Source of the DNA: Acutalibacter sp. 1XD8-36
GTDB taxonomy: Bacteria; Bacillota; Clostridia; Oscillospirales; Acutalibacteraceae
Assembly: GCF_009917525.1 (NCBI RefSeq)
Contig: NZ_QZDU01000001.1
Span: forward strand, 310,001-374,000
Direction of reading: 5' to 3'
Length of the DNA stretch: 64,000 bases
Below the pieces are notes generated by a model. That model was not told the DNA's origin, ran no database searches, and saw only the letters and a program-made list of their open reading frames with translations. A program made the position numbers and the translations under genes. Shown here piece by piece: positions 8,418 through 17,681 of this stretch (its first letter is position 1; each line of letters begins with the position of its first letter).

Positions 8418-9616
8418 ACTCTTCCCCCCATGATATCTATGGTCCTGGTATCCTCACCAACTATGGCTACTGTAGGTATGCCCTCGGCCCTGGCATATTC
8501 CATCGCCTCGTCAATGGTCTCCCATACCGAGCCCTCACATACCTGTCCCGCGGCTGTCCGTTTTAAAAGCTCATGCTGGGCCTTTGGCTCAAAGCCTGGC
8601 TCGCCATGGACCAGCACCTGGGCCGCTCCGTTTTGGAACATATGCGGCTCTAAAAGACTAGCGGCGGCGTCCATATCCATAGCAAAGCCCGCAGCTGGCA
8701 TCTCCGGGCCGAAGCGCCCGCAGAGATTATCATAGCGCCCGCCGGTGAGCACCGGGCCTCCTCGGCCCTGAACATAGCCGCTGAACACCACCCCGGTGTA
8801 ATAGTCGTTGCGCTGTACAAGCCCCAGGTCCACCATAAGCCGCTGGCCCAATCCCAGCTCCTGCAAGGCTGTGTACAGTGTACGCAGATAACCCAGTGCC
8901 TGGGCGGCGCCTCCGTCCAGCTCCCAGCTCTCAGCCTCAGAGAGGACTTCCTCACCGCCAAAAAGCCTGGGGAGACGCCGCAGCGCCTGGGCCTCGGGGC
9001 TGTTCCCCAGCGGGTCAAGCAGTCCGCCTAACGCACCGTAGTTTTTCGCCTCTATTGTAGCCCTTATCTCCTCCCTAGCCTCCGGCGGCAGGTCTAAGCG
9101 CTCCACAAGGTGTCTGAACAGCCCGGCATGGCCCAGCTCTATACGGTAATCCCCCGCCACAGCCTTAATGGCCTCTATGGCGGCTCCGATTACCTCCAGG
9201 TCCGCCCTCAGGCCCGCCGCTCCCAGCAGCTCCACTCCCATCTGTGAGGATTCGTGGCTTCGCCCGGAGAGCTCGGGCCATGTGCGGTATACGCTCTGGC
9301 TGTAGTATAGGCGTATAGGCCTGCGGTGGCCCTGCAGCCTTGCCGCCGCCATACGGGCTATCGGCAGGGTTGAGTCGGGCCGAAACACCAGGAGTCTGCC
9401 GCCGCTGTCGGTGGATTTATACATCTCCTGCTGGGGGATTGCAGCGCCCAGAAGACTGAACACATCGTAATACTCCAGACCCGGGGTAATTACCTCCCTA
9501 TATCCGCGCCTTGTAAAAATAGTTGTCAGCCGTCGCTGGGCCTCCCTATGGGCCCGGCACTCATCAAAGAGCACATCACGGACGCCCTCAGGGGTAAGCT
9601 TGCTGTAATTTTTCAT
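8414..9616 (-). CDS. hisZ: ATP phosphoribosyltransferase regulatory subunit
   Basis: 400 residues from the ATG at 9614-9616. A TTG seven codons upstream is possible, but the AGGAG lies inside that extension and fits the ATG. It is a HisRS-like paralogue: LTPEGVRDVLF, FRPDSTLPIARMAA, YYSQSVYRTWPELSGRSHESSQMGVELLG and RNDYYTGVVFSGYVQG. It lacks a HisS C-terminal anticodon-binding domain, as expected of HisZ, and pairs with the short HisG. First gene of the his operon, 28 bp behind the predicted transcription start. Confidence 0.92.
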   Translation of the reverse strand: MKNYSKLTPEGVRDVLFDECRAHREAQRRLTTIFTRRGYREVITPGLEYYDVFSLLGAAIPQQEMYKSTDSGGRLLVFRPDSTLPIARMAAARLQGHRRPIRLYYSQSVYRTWPELSGRSHESSQMGVELLGAAGLRADLEVIGAAIEAIKAVAGDYRIELGHAGLFRHLVERLDLPPEAREEIRATIEAKNYGALGGLLDPLGNSPEAQALRRLPRLFGGEEVLSEAESWELDGGAAQALGYLRTLYTALQELGLGQRLMVDLGLVQRNDYYTGVVFSGYVQGRGGPVLTGGRYDNLCGRFGPEMPAAGFAMDMDAAASLLEPHMFQNGAAQVLVHGEPGFEPKAQHELLKRTAAGQVCEGSVWETIDEAMEYARAEGIPTVAIVGEDTRTIDIMGGRV

Positions 9617-9643
9617 GGGCTTTGGTTCTCCTCGCAATTTACT

Positions 9644-9697
9644 GTGCTAATATAATAAGGCTTCCGCTTTATATTGTCAAGCACTTTATCGCACTAA
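9644..9697 (-). promoter_or_regulatory. his operon promoter with operator-like repeats
   Basis: Minus strand: -35 TTGACA (9675-9680), 17-bp spacer, -10 TATTAT (9652-9657). A direct repeat AGTGC-N5-AGTGC (9681-9695) abuts the -35, and TTAGTGC (9691-9697) and TTAGCAC (9644-9650) flank the promoter as similar half-sites. No T-box leader or His-rich leader peptide fits in the ~28-nt 5' UTR, so repressor control is more likely than attenuation. The promoter is solid, the operator tentative. Confidence 0.7.
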
Positions 9698-9726
9698 CGC
9701 AGTAATATAGTAAATTATATATGTTC

Positions 9727-10743
9727 TCACTCCACGCCGCTCTCCAATATTGTGAAAGTCAACGAATCACAGTCGACCTCGGCCATGGCCCCTATGGGCA
9801 GTACGGTCATGGGTGTCCTATGCCCGAAATCCACGTTGGAAAGCACCGGCAGGTCCTCCCTGTTCACCTCATATTTCAGCACCTTTTGCAGGACCTGCCG
9901 GTCCTCCTCGGGCATCATGGGGGTGATAAGTCCCGCGCATACGTCCAGCGCTCCGCTGGCCGCCAGGGCCCGCCAGCCGTGAAGTGCTGCCAGGGCGCTG
10001 TTATATGGGGAGAGGTTCTCTATGAACAGTATGCTCCCCTCCCAGAGCTCTCGCCCGGGAAAAATCTCCGTGCCCATGATCTGCTGAAGCGGCCCCATAC
10101 AGCCGCCTATCAGCCTACCGCAGACCTTTCCATGGCCTTGGATGAGCTGGTAGCCGGGGTTATCCTGCCAGGGGATATCACTCTCCGGCAGATTGCGCCA
10201 CTCGATGGACGTGTACCTCCGACATGGCTCCACCCGGCCTATCGTCTCCCCGGAAAAGAGCGCTTTGCGCATGGCGTTTTCCGTATATTCATCCAGCCTG
10301 CCGGGCTGGGCTATGGGTGTCAGGAGGCCCGGGCCGTAATAGTTCATGACCCCGGCATGGGCAAAGCAGCAGCACGTGGTGGTGATGTCGGAGAAGCCCA
10401 TATAGATTTTGGGGTGGGTGCGGATAAGCTCATAGTCAAGGTAAGGCAGCAGGCGGTAGGAGTCGTCCCCGCCCATGTTGGTTATTATGCCTTTGACCTC
10501 CGGGGCCTCCAGCGCCCAATGGAGGTCCGCCACCCTGTCCTCCGGGTGACTGTACAGATATTCGCTGCCCATAAGGGCGTGGGGGGTCTCCACCACCTTC
10601 AGGCCGAATATGTCCTCCAGCCGCTTTTTGCCCAGCTCATAGCGCCAGAGCATGTCCGCGTCCCCCGCGCGGCCCCCTGATATGGAAATAGTGGCTACCG
10701 TGTCTCCCGGGCGCAGACGCTCCGGTTTAATAAATTCCTTCAT
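9727..10743 (-). CDS. S66 family peptidase (LD-carboxypeptidase / MccF-like)
   Basis: 338 residues. Serine peptidase family S66: LRPGDTVATISISGG at the start, YMGFSDITTT with the nucleophile Ser, ILFIENLSPY with the Glu, and DFGHRTPMTVLPIG with the His. S66 enzymes cut L,D bonds in peptidoglycan tetrapeptides or, as MccF, the amide of microcin C-type nucleotides; the length and motif style look closer to the MccF branch. No signal peptide, so cytoplasmic. It begins behind AGGAGTGTACAAGT, 25 bp after polC. Confidence 0.88.
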   Translation of the reverse strand: MKEFIKPERLRPGDTVATISISGGRAGDADMLWRYELGKKRLEDIFGLKVVETPHALMGSEYLYSHPEDRVADLHWALEAPEVKGIITNMGGDDSYRLLPYLDYELIRTHPKIYMGFSDITTTCCCFAHAGVMNYYGPGLLTPIAQPGRLDEYTENAMRKALFSGETIGRVEPCRRYTSIEWRNLPESDIPWQDNPGYQLIQGHGKVCGRLIGGCMGPLQQIMGTEIFPGRELWEGSILFIENLSPYNSALAALHGWRALAASGALDVCAGLITPMMPEEDRQVLQKVLKYEVNREDLPVLSNVDFGHRTPMTVLPIGAMAEVDCDSLTFTILESGVE

Positions 10744-10768
10744 ACTTGTACACTCCTATGCGATTATT

Positions 10769-13700
10769 TTAAAATAACGTGGTCTGGCTGCTCTCCGGCA
10801 GGCCCCGCAGGGCGCCCACCTGTCTCAATGTGTCTATAACTGCACTGGACACCTTGGCCCTGTCCTGCAGGTCGTCGATAGATATATACTCGCCGCCGGT
10901 CTTTTTTGCGTCCTCAAGACTCAGCGCCGCCGATTCACCCACGCCCTTTAAGCTGGAGAAGGGCAGGCGTATCTTGCCTTCCTCCACAATGAAGCGCGTG
11001 GCTGAGGATTTGTATAGGTCTATACCCAGGAGCTCTATACCCCGGGCCATCATCTCATTGACAATCTGCAGGGTTTCAAACTCGCCTTCTTCTTTAGCGC
11101 TTGCCTCACGGTTTTTTATCCTCTGGTCGATGTCATGCATCCGGCGAAGCACCTGGTCACGGCCTCCCAAGGCCGTTGCCCCATCGAAATCCTCGCTGCG
11201 CACAGTGAAGTAAGCGGCGTAAAATTCTATGGGCTTATGCACCTTATACCATCCAAGGCGCAGGGCTGCTATCATATAGGCCGCTGCGTGTGCCTTAGGA
11301 AACATGTACTGTATTTTAAAGCATGAATCAATGTACCACTGGGGCACACCGTGGTCCTTCATGGCGGCAACATGCTCCTCGGTAAGCAGCTTCTTGGCCT
11401 TTCCCTTACGGACTATCTCCGTGATTTTAAAGGCCAGCTTCGGCTCCATACCTCTCAGCAGCAGGTATTTCATGATATTGTCCCTGGTGCCTATGACCTC
11501 CTTTATAGTACAGGTACCATTGCGGATAAGCTCCTGTCCGTTGCCAAGCCACACCGCCGTGCCGTGGGAAAGACCGGATATCTGCAAAAAGTCTGCAAAT
11601 GTAGTTGGCTGACACTCCTCCAGCATACCGCGCACGAAATTGGTGCCCAGCTCCGGCAGGGACAGGGTGCCTGTCTTAACGCCGTCCAGGTCCTCCGGGG
11701 TAACATGCAGAGCCGCCGGAGAGTTAAAGAGGCTCATGACCTCCGGGTCGCTCATGCTTACCTCCATCACAGGAATACCTGTGTACTCCTCAAGATAGTG
11801 GTATATGGTGGGCACATCGTGGCCCAGCTCGTCCAGCTTACATACGTTGTCGTGTATGGAGTGGAAATCGAAGTGGGTGGTTATATTTGGGGAGTCCTGC
11901 TTATTGGCCGGGTGCTGTATTGGGCAGAAATCGTAGACCTCCATGCCTCTGGGAATTACTATCATGCCGCCGGGATGCTGGCCCGTGGTGCGCTTCACGC
12001 CGGTACAGCCCAGGGCCAGCCGCTTCTCTTCGGCCTTATGCAGTGTGCGGTCCCGCTTTTCAGAATAGCTCTTTACATAGCCGTAGGCTGTTTTCTCCTG
12101 CACGCCGGATATGGTCCCCGCTTTAAACACGTTGTCCCTGCCGAATAGCTCCTCTGTATAGCGGTGGGAGCTGCTCTGCTGCTCGCCGGAGAAGTTCAGA
12201 TCAATATCCGGCACCTTATCACCATCAAAGCCCAGGAACGTCTCAAAGGGTATGGTATGTCCGTCACGGTCCATGGGCTCGCCGCAGACCGGGCAGTTTT
12301 TAGGCGGCAGGTCAAAGCCCGAGTCATAGCTGCCGTCGGTTATGAACTCGCTGTGCTTGCATTTTGGACAGATATAGTGGGGCTCAAGCGGGTTTACCTC
12401 TGAGATACCGGACATACTGGCAACAAAGGACGAGCCGACCGAGCCTCTGGAGCCCACCAAGTATCCATGTGCCTCGCTGTCAGCCACGAGCTTCTGGGCA
12501 GTCATATACAGCACCGAGAAACCGTGCTTGATTATTGAACCCAGCTCCTTATTGAGCCGTGCTTCAACTATCTCGGGCAAGGGGTCTCCATAGCGTTCCT
12601 TCGCCCTGGTCCAGGTGATATCAACCAGCTGCTCCTGAGCTCCCTCAATAAAGGGAGGGAAGTTGCCCATGGGCACCGGCCTGATACTGTCGCACATATC
12701 TGCAATTAAGTTTGGATTAGTAACTACCACCTCGAAAGCCTTTTCTTTGCCCAGATACTCAAACTCCTTCAGCATCTCGGCTGTGGTGCGCAGATATAGA
12801 GGCGCCTGCTGGTCTCCGTCGTCAAAATCCTTCATAATGACCCGGCGGTAGTCAGCGTCCTTAGGGTCCTTGAAATGCACGTCCCCGGTGGCTACCACTG
12901 GCTTCTTCAGCTTCTCGCCTATCTTTATCACCGTGCGGTTATACTCCCTAAGGCCCGCCTCGTCCGTATCGCCGTTTCTCACCATAAACATATTATTGCC
13001 AATAGGCTGTATCTCCAGATAGTCGTAGAACTCGGCTATCCTGCACAGCTCATCAAAGCTCTCCCCATTGACTATGGCCCTAAACAGCTCCCCGGCCTCA
13101 CATGCACTGCCAATTATAAGTCCCTCCCGGTACTGGTTTAACAGGCTCTTTGGTATACGCGGGCGGCGGTTGAAATAGTCAAGATGTCCGGCTGAAATGA
13201 GCCTATACAGGTTCTTGAGCCCGGTATTGTTCTTCACAAGGATTATCTGATGGTATGAGCGTAGCTTTTTATGGTCGCCGCCCACCAGCGCACGGTTTAT
13301 GTCCGCAACCGTGAGGGCTCCCTGGTCCTCTGTAAGCCTGCTTTTTAGAGCGGCAAATATCTCCCCCAGCATTGCCGCGTCGTCGTCGGCACGGTGGTGG
13401 TTAAAGTCGCCCAGCTTCAGGTATTTTGCAACGGTATCCAGCTTGCAGTCCTTTATGTCCTTTAAAAGTGAGCGGCACATAGGTACTGTGTCAATATATG
13501 GGCAGTTGACTTCCATATCATGGCGCTGCCCCGCAGCCCTCAGAAAACTCATGTCAAATCCCGCGTTATGCGCCACCAACACAGGGTCCTCTCCGCAGAA
13601 CTCAAAAAACATCATCAGCGCCGTTTGCTCATCCGGCGCGTCCTTTACCATCTCGTCAGTAATCCCTGTAAGTTCTGTTATCTTAGGCGGGATTGGCTTC

Positions 13701-15109
13701 TCGGGGTTCACAAATGTGTCGAAACGGTCCAGAATCTTCCCGTTTTTCATCCGTACCGCGCCTATCTCGGTGATACGTTCCTTTCTCGCCGAAAGTCCGG
13801 TGGTCTCCAAGTCAAAGCAGATAAACTCGCCGTCCAGATTCCTGGCACATTCTCCCACAGTGGCAGGGACCAGGTCGTTGATAAAATATGCCTCAGTGCC
13901 GTAAATAACCTTAAATTCCGGGTCCTCCTTATTTATGGCCGCCTGGGCATTCATTGCGTCCGGGAAGGCCTGGGCCACGCCGTGGTCTGTGATGGCGACT
14001 GCGTGGTGCCCCCACTTATATGCCTGTTGTATCAGGTCTTCGGCAGGGGTAATTCCGTCCATCTCAGACATGCTTGTGTGCATATGCAGCTCCACACGCT
14101 TTTTGTCGGCTGGGGCGTTGTCCACTATCTCCACCTGGTCCACTGTAGCTATGGCTTTTGGACGCAGCACGTTCTCCCGGTCGTATTTATCATACTCAAG
14201 GCTGCCCCGCACAAGTATGGACCGCCCCTTTTTCAGGTTATCCAGCTCCTTGCACTGGCTTAAGTCCTGTATTACCTTCAGAGTTGTGGAGCCGCTATAG
14301 TCTGTTATGTCTATGGAGTATATCTTCTTACTCTTGTCCCTTGTCTCCTTGCTCTCGATATCAAATATCTCTCCCCATACAATGGCAGTCCCCAGGTCCA
14401 GAGTCAGGCTGCTCAGAGGCACCGGCCTGCCCTTTGGCACCTGTCCCAGCAGCGGCCTGGCTGTCTCCGGGATTATCTGCGGCAGAAGGCTGTCGCCCTC
14501 GCGTATCTCTATCTTACGCTTGGCGGTCTCCCGAGCCATGGACTCCTCGTAGGCCTCTATCTCCCGGACTACAGCTTCCCTCTGGAGCTTCTCCTCCTGA
14601 TGGTGCACCTGCTCAAGAAGCGAGCCGTCCCCCTCTTTTACTGTGAGCTTCCCTGCAAACTCCACGGTACATTCAATGCCAAACCATTCTCCAATCAGCC
14701 CCGCAAGCTTCTCAGCGGTGCCCCTTGCTGTGAGCAGCTCGTAACCTCCGTGGGCCAGGGTAACGGTGAGCTTCCCCTCATGAAATACCGCCTGAGCCCC
14801 GCGCAGGCTGCCGTTTAATGAGGCGTCATTTTCTTTCAGTGCCGCGGCAAAGGAATCCAGCAGCTTCGGGTCGAAGACTTCTGCCGGAAAGCGGGGCCGT
14901 ACCGACACCCTCCTCAGTTTTTCTCCCGCAACCTGCGTTCCAAATCGCTGAAGCTCCTTATACTCCACGGCCTCCTGAAACCTGGCTGTCAGCCGCGCAG
15001 AGCGGTCCTCCCGGCAGAGGTCAATGGCCTCTATAATCCCATCTAAAAGCGGCTGGGGAAAAGCTACGCCGTTTATCTCCTTTTGAAAAAATGCTCCTAT
15101 GCTGCTCAA
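10769..15109 (-). CDS. polC: DNA polymerase III alpha subunit, Gram-positive PolC
   Basis: 1446 residues; TTG start behind AGGGAGGAAAGAGC. Domain order: N-terminal region (1-230), OB fold (~235-325), PHP domain from ~338 (ELHMHTSMSEMDG, AITDHGV), split by a 3'-5' proofreading exonuclease (CFDLETTG with Asp433 and Glu435, then VAHNAGFDMSFL and HHRADDDA), then the C-family polymerase palm (GSRGSVGSSFVA, PDIDLNFSGE). It is the main replicative polymerase of low-GC Gram-positives. It lies within the lipid/isoprenoid/translation run, a frequent synteny in Clostridia (rseP, ispG, polC). Confidence 0.97.
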   Translation of the reverse strand: MSSIGAFFQKEINGVAFPQPLLDGIIEAIDLCREDRSARLTARFQEAVEYKELQRFGTQVAGEKLRRVSVRPRFPAEVFDPKLLDSFAAALKENDASLNGSLRGAQAVFHEGKLTVTLAHGGYELLTARGTAEKLAGLIGEWFGIECTVEFAGKLTVKEGDGSLLEQVHHQEEKLQREAVVREIEAYEESMARETAKRKIEIREGDSLLPQIIPETARPLLGQVPKGRPVPLSSLTLDLGTAIVWGEIFDIESKETRDKSKKIYSIDITDYSGSTTLKVIQDLSQCKELDNLKKGRSILVRGSLEYDKYDRENVLRPKAIATVDQVEIVDNAPADKKRVELHMHTSMSEMDGITPAEDLIQQAYKWGHHAVAITDHGVAQAFPDAMNAQAAINKEDPEFKVIYGTEAYFINDLVPATVGECARNLDGEFICFDLETTGLSARKERITEIGAVRMKNGKILDRFDTFVNPEKPIPPKITELTGITDEMVKDAPDEQTALMMFFEFCGEDPVLVAHNAGFDMSFLRAAGQRHDMEVNCPYIDTVPMCRSLLKDIKDCKLDTVAKYLKLGDFNHHRADDDAAMLGEIFAALKSRLTEDQGALTVADINRALVGGDHKKLRSYHQIILVKNNTGLKNLYRLISAGHLDYFNRRPRIPKSLLNQYREGLIIGSACEAGELFRAIVNGESFDELCRIAEFYDYLEIQPIGNNMFMVRNGDTDEAGLREYNRTVIKIGEKLKKPVVATGDVHFKDPKDADYRRVIMKDFDDGDQQAPLYLRTTAEMLKEFEYLGKEKAFEVVVTNPNLIADMCDSIRPVPMGNFPPFIEGAQEQLVDITWTRAKERYGDPLPEIVEARLNKELGSIIKHGFSVLYMTAQKLVADSEAHGYLVGSRGSVGSSFVASMSGISEVNPLEPHYICPKCKHSEFITDGSYDSGFDLPPKNCPVCGEPMDRDGHTIPFETFLGFDGDKVPDIDLNFSGEQQSSSHRYTEELFGRDNVFKAGTISGVQEKTAYGYVKSYSEKRDRTLHKAEEKRLALGCTGVKRTTGQHPGGMIVIPRGMEVYDFCPIQHPANKQDSPNITTHFDFHSIHDNVCKLDELGHDVPTIYHYLEEYTGIPVMEVSMSDPEVMSLFNSPAALHVTPEDLDGVKTGTLSLPELGTNFVRGMLEECQPTTFADFLQISGLSHGTAVWLGNGQELIRNGTCTIKEVIGTRDNIMKYLLLRGMEPKLAFKITEIVRKGKAKKLLTEEHVAAMKDHGVPQWYIDSCFKIQYMFPKAHAAAYMIAALRLGWYKVHKPIEFYAAYFTVRSEDFDGATALGGRDQVLRRMHDIDQRIKNREASAKEEGEFETLQIVNEMMARGIELLGIDLYKSSATRFIVEEGKIRLPFSSLKGVGESAALSLEDAKKTGGEYISIDDLQDRAKVSSAVIDTLRQVGALRGLPESSQTTLF

Positions 15110-15128
15110 GCTCTTTCCTCCCTATGGC

Positions 15129-15743
15129 TTAATCCCTGATGTACGACAAATCTCCAATTCGCAAAATCCTGTGCTCCCAGCCCCTATACACATCGAACTC
15201 GCCTATGGCCCCGGCCCTACCAAAGATACCGCAGGTGTTCATAACCTCCGGCGGCAGACCAAGCCATACTATGTTCCATACACTGAGAGCCCCACCGTGG
15301 GAGACAAATATAACAGTATCCTCCGCCCGCTCCTGTACCTCCCGGCAGAAGGGCAGAAGGCGCTCATACATCTCCCTCTTTGTCTCCGCACCGGGCATAG
15401 GACGCTCGTCAATCATATCGCCGAAATTATCACAATGCTCACGATACCACTCCTTGCTCTTTCCCATGACCAGCGGTCCAGAATTTCTCTCCCGCAGCTC
15501 CTGGCGGTACTCTACCTCAATCCCAAGCTTTTCAGCCAACGGCGCGGCAGTTTGGCTGGCTCTTTTCAGGTCTGAGGAGTACAGCTTTACCGACTGTCCC
15601 TCAAGTTCTGCGCCAAGCCGCTCGCCTATTCTCCGTGCCTGCTCCCTGCCAAGTTCTGTAAGCTCCCAGTCATTCCAGCCGCCCATCATTCCGTTTATAT
15701 GCTGCTCCGACTGGCAGTGCTGGATAGTGATTATACGCTTCAT
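15129..15743 (-). CDS. Histidine phosphatase-family protein with QHC in place of RHG
   Basis: 204 residues. Phosphoglycerate mutase-like fold: ITIQHCQSEQ at the start (normally RHG), LTELGREQARRIGERL, YSSDLKRASQTAAPLA, and VIFVSHGGALSVWN with the second His. The first catalytic histidine (His9) is present, but the preceding Arg is Gln and the Gly is Cys. Both residues belong to the phosphate pocket, so activity may be altered. The start overlaps the hydrolase stop. Substrate unknown. Confidence 0.85.
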   Translation of the reverse strand: MKRIITIQHCQSEQHINGMMGGWNDWELTELGREQARRIGERLGAELEGQSVKLYSSDLKRASQTAAPLAEKLGIEVEYRQELRERNSGPLVMGKSKEWYREHCDNFGDMIDERPMPGAETKREMYERLLPFCREVQERAEDTVIFVSHGGALSVWNIVWLGLPPEVMNTCGIFGRAGAIGEFDVYRGWEHRILRIGDLSYIRD

Positions 15744-16552
15744 GCCGTATTCTCCTTCATAAATGTCTCAATAAGCCTGTTTACTTCATCCGGTACGTCT
15801 GTATTTGAGTTGTGTCCAGCCCCCTTGAGCCAGATAAGCGGGAAGCCTGTGCGTTTTGTCCACCGCCTATTATAACGCTTTGAAGAGCCCGCGCCGTCCT
15901 TTTCGCCGCAGAGCAGCAGCACCGAGCAGTCCGGCTCCCAATCTCCGTGGGCCTGGGCCGCAAGGCTAAGCAGCCTGTATCCATGGTCGGCAAGCTTGCA
16001 GTATTCTTTGGGCGTATATTCCCTCATAGTGCGCTCCATCAGCCCGCGCCCATACTCTGACTGGGCCGTGCCTGTGCTGCCCAGCTTCACCAGCCACTCC
16101 CAGGGAATGCAGCGGTAAATCCAATAGGCGTGCTTTAAGAGCGCCAGCTCCCAGCCGGAAAAATAGCTGCGGCTCAGCGGCGCGGAGTCGACGGACACAA
16201 AGCCTTGCACCGTGCCGGGAAAGCGCTTTATGTATGCCTGAGCGATATATCCACCCATGGACTGCCCCGCCAGAAAGGGTCTGTCTATGCCCTCCCTCTG
16301 GAAAATATCATAGAGATATGCCGTTAGCTCGTCCATGTAAAATTCCAGCTTAAAGGGCCGTGAACTGCCGTGAGCGGGTGCGTCCCACACGAAGCAGTTA
16401 TATCTGCCCTCAAAATACTCGATTTGCTTGTCGAAAAGGTGGAAATCTGCCGTAAGCCCCGGCAGAAATGCAAGCCACAGCCGGTTCCCGCTTGATTTGC
16501 CTATCCTGTAGTGTATATCTCCCAGCTTTGTGTGAAATATTTTCTCTGTCAT
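15740..16552 (-). CDS. Alpha/beta hydrolase
   Basis: 270 residues. Canonical alpha/beta hydrolase: LAFLPGLTADFHLFDKQ (oxyanion region), VWDAPAHGSS, the nucleophile elbow AGQSMGGYIAQAYI (GxSxG), the acid in LLLCGEKDGAGSS, and LKGAGHNSNTDVPDEV with the catalytic His. Soluble, no signal peptide; substrate not predictable. The ATG follows the ispG stop directly. Confidence 0.9.
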   Translation of the reverse strand: MTEKIFHTKLGDIHYRIGKSSGNRLWLAFLPGLTADFHLFDKQIEYFEGRYNCFVWDAPAHGSSRPFKLEFYMDELTAYLYDIFQREGIDRPFLAGQSMGGYIAQAYIKRFPGTVQGFVSVDSAPLSRSYFSGWELALLKHAYWIYRCIPWEWLVKLGSTGTAQSEYGRGLMERTMREYTPKEYCKLADHGYRLLSLAAQAHGDWEPDCSVLLLCGEKDGAGSSKRYNRRWTKRTGFPLIWLKGAGHNSNTDVPDEVNRLIETFMKENTA

Positions 16553-17602
16553 TTACAGCCTCTCTATCTCCAGGAGAAGCTCCTCCAGAAGCCTGTCCTC
16601 TGGCACCTTGCGCAGAATTTCCCCCTTGCTGAATATCAGCCCTTCGCCCTTGCCGCCGGCAACGCCCACATCAGCCTCTCTGGCCTCACCAGGTCCGTTG
16701 ACTGCACAGCCCATCACTGCCACCGTGAGATTTTTTTCACAGGCTGAAAGCGCCTGCTCTACGCGATTTGCCAGGGGTATCAGGTCAATGCGCGTGCGTC
16801 CGCAGGTTGGGCAGGCTATCAGCTTCACGCCTCCCCGCAGCCCCAGGGCCTTGAGGATATCTATACCTGTACGCACCTCCTCCACCGGGTCAGCCGCCAA
16901 TGATACCCTCAGGGTATCTCCTATCCCCTGCTGCAAGAGGCTTCCAATTCCTATTGCGGACTTAACCGTCCCCATACGTGCGGTGCCCGCATGTGTAATA
17001 CCCAGGTGCAATGGGTAGTTGCACCGGCTTGAGGCCTGCTGATAGGCTTGTATGGCAAAGTCGACTGAAGAGGCCTTCATGGACAGCACAATGTCGGTAA
17101 AATCAAATTTTTCCAGCAAAGAGGCATGATAAAGAGCACTCTCACACAGCGCTTCAGGGGTGGGGTGACCGTATTTCGCCAGGATATGCTTCTCAAGCGA
17201 GCCGTCGTTCACGCCAATACGAATGGGTATGTTTTTCTGCCGGCACGCGTCTGCCACGGCCTTTACACGGCTGTCGTCGCCAATATTGCCGGGGTTTATG
17301 CGAATCTTGTCTATGCCCGCAGCCGCCGACTCCAGAGCCAGCTTATAGTCGAAATGTATATCAGCCACCACAGGGATATGCACCGCCTGCTTTATGGCGG
17401 GTATCAGCTCCCGCACCGCCGCCATGTCGGGTATGGCAATGCGCAGTATTTGGCACCCTGCCTTTTCCAGCGCCCTTGCCTGGGCCACGCTGCCGGGAAT
17501 ATCTGTTGACCGTGTGCTGAGCATGGACTGTACCGGTATGGACGCTCCCCCGCCTATAAGTACGTTTCCGGCCTTAACCTGCCGCGTCTGCCTTCTGTTC
17601 AT
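16553..17602 (-). CDS. ispG: 4-hydroxy-3-methylbut-2-enyl diphosphate synthase
   Basis: 349 residues from the ATG at 17600-17602 (AAAGGAAG upstream), which aligns with the family start RRQTRQVKAGNVLIGGGA. Motifs: PVQSMLSTRSTD, DIHFDYKLAL, KIRINPGNIGDD, the [4Fe-4S] ligands in LIACPTCGRTRID and AVMGCAVNGPGEA. Penultimate MEP-pathway step. dxr and uppS are in the same run, linking isoprenoid supply to cell-wall lipid carrier synthesis. Confidence 0.96.
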   Translation of the reverse strand: MNRRQTRQVKAGNVLIGGGASIPVQSMLSTRSTDIPGSVAQARALEKAGCQILRIAIPDMAAVRELIPAIKQAVHIPVVADIHFDYKLALESAAAGIDKIRINPGNIGDDSRVKAVADACRQKNIPIRIGVNDGSLEKHILAKYGHPTPEALCESALYHASLLEKFDFTDIVLSMKASSVDFAIQAYQQASSRCNYPLHLGITHAGTARMGTVKSAIGIGSLLQQGIGDTLRVSLAADPVEEVRTGIDILKALGLRGGVKLIACPTCGRTRIDLIPLANRVEQALSACEKNLTVAVMGCAVNGPGEAREADVGVAGGKGEGLIFSKGEILRKVPEDRLLEELLLEIERL

Positions 17603-17681
17603 ATTATACTTCCTTTCCGCAAATTGCAAATATAAGGCCCCACCCCTCAGGGCGAGACCTTGCTATGCTAAGTTTATTTTC

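Noticed and set aside
9721-10680. 319-codon plus-strand open frame opposite the S66 peptidase
   Set aside because: The minus frame has all S66 catalytic motifs; the plus frame has none and no ribosome binding site.
11351-12148. 265-codon plus-strand open frame within polC
   Set aside because: Lies opposite the conserved PolC palm domain; it is a codon-bias shadow.
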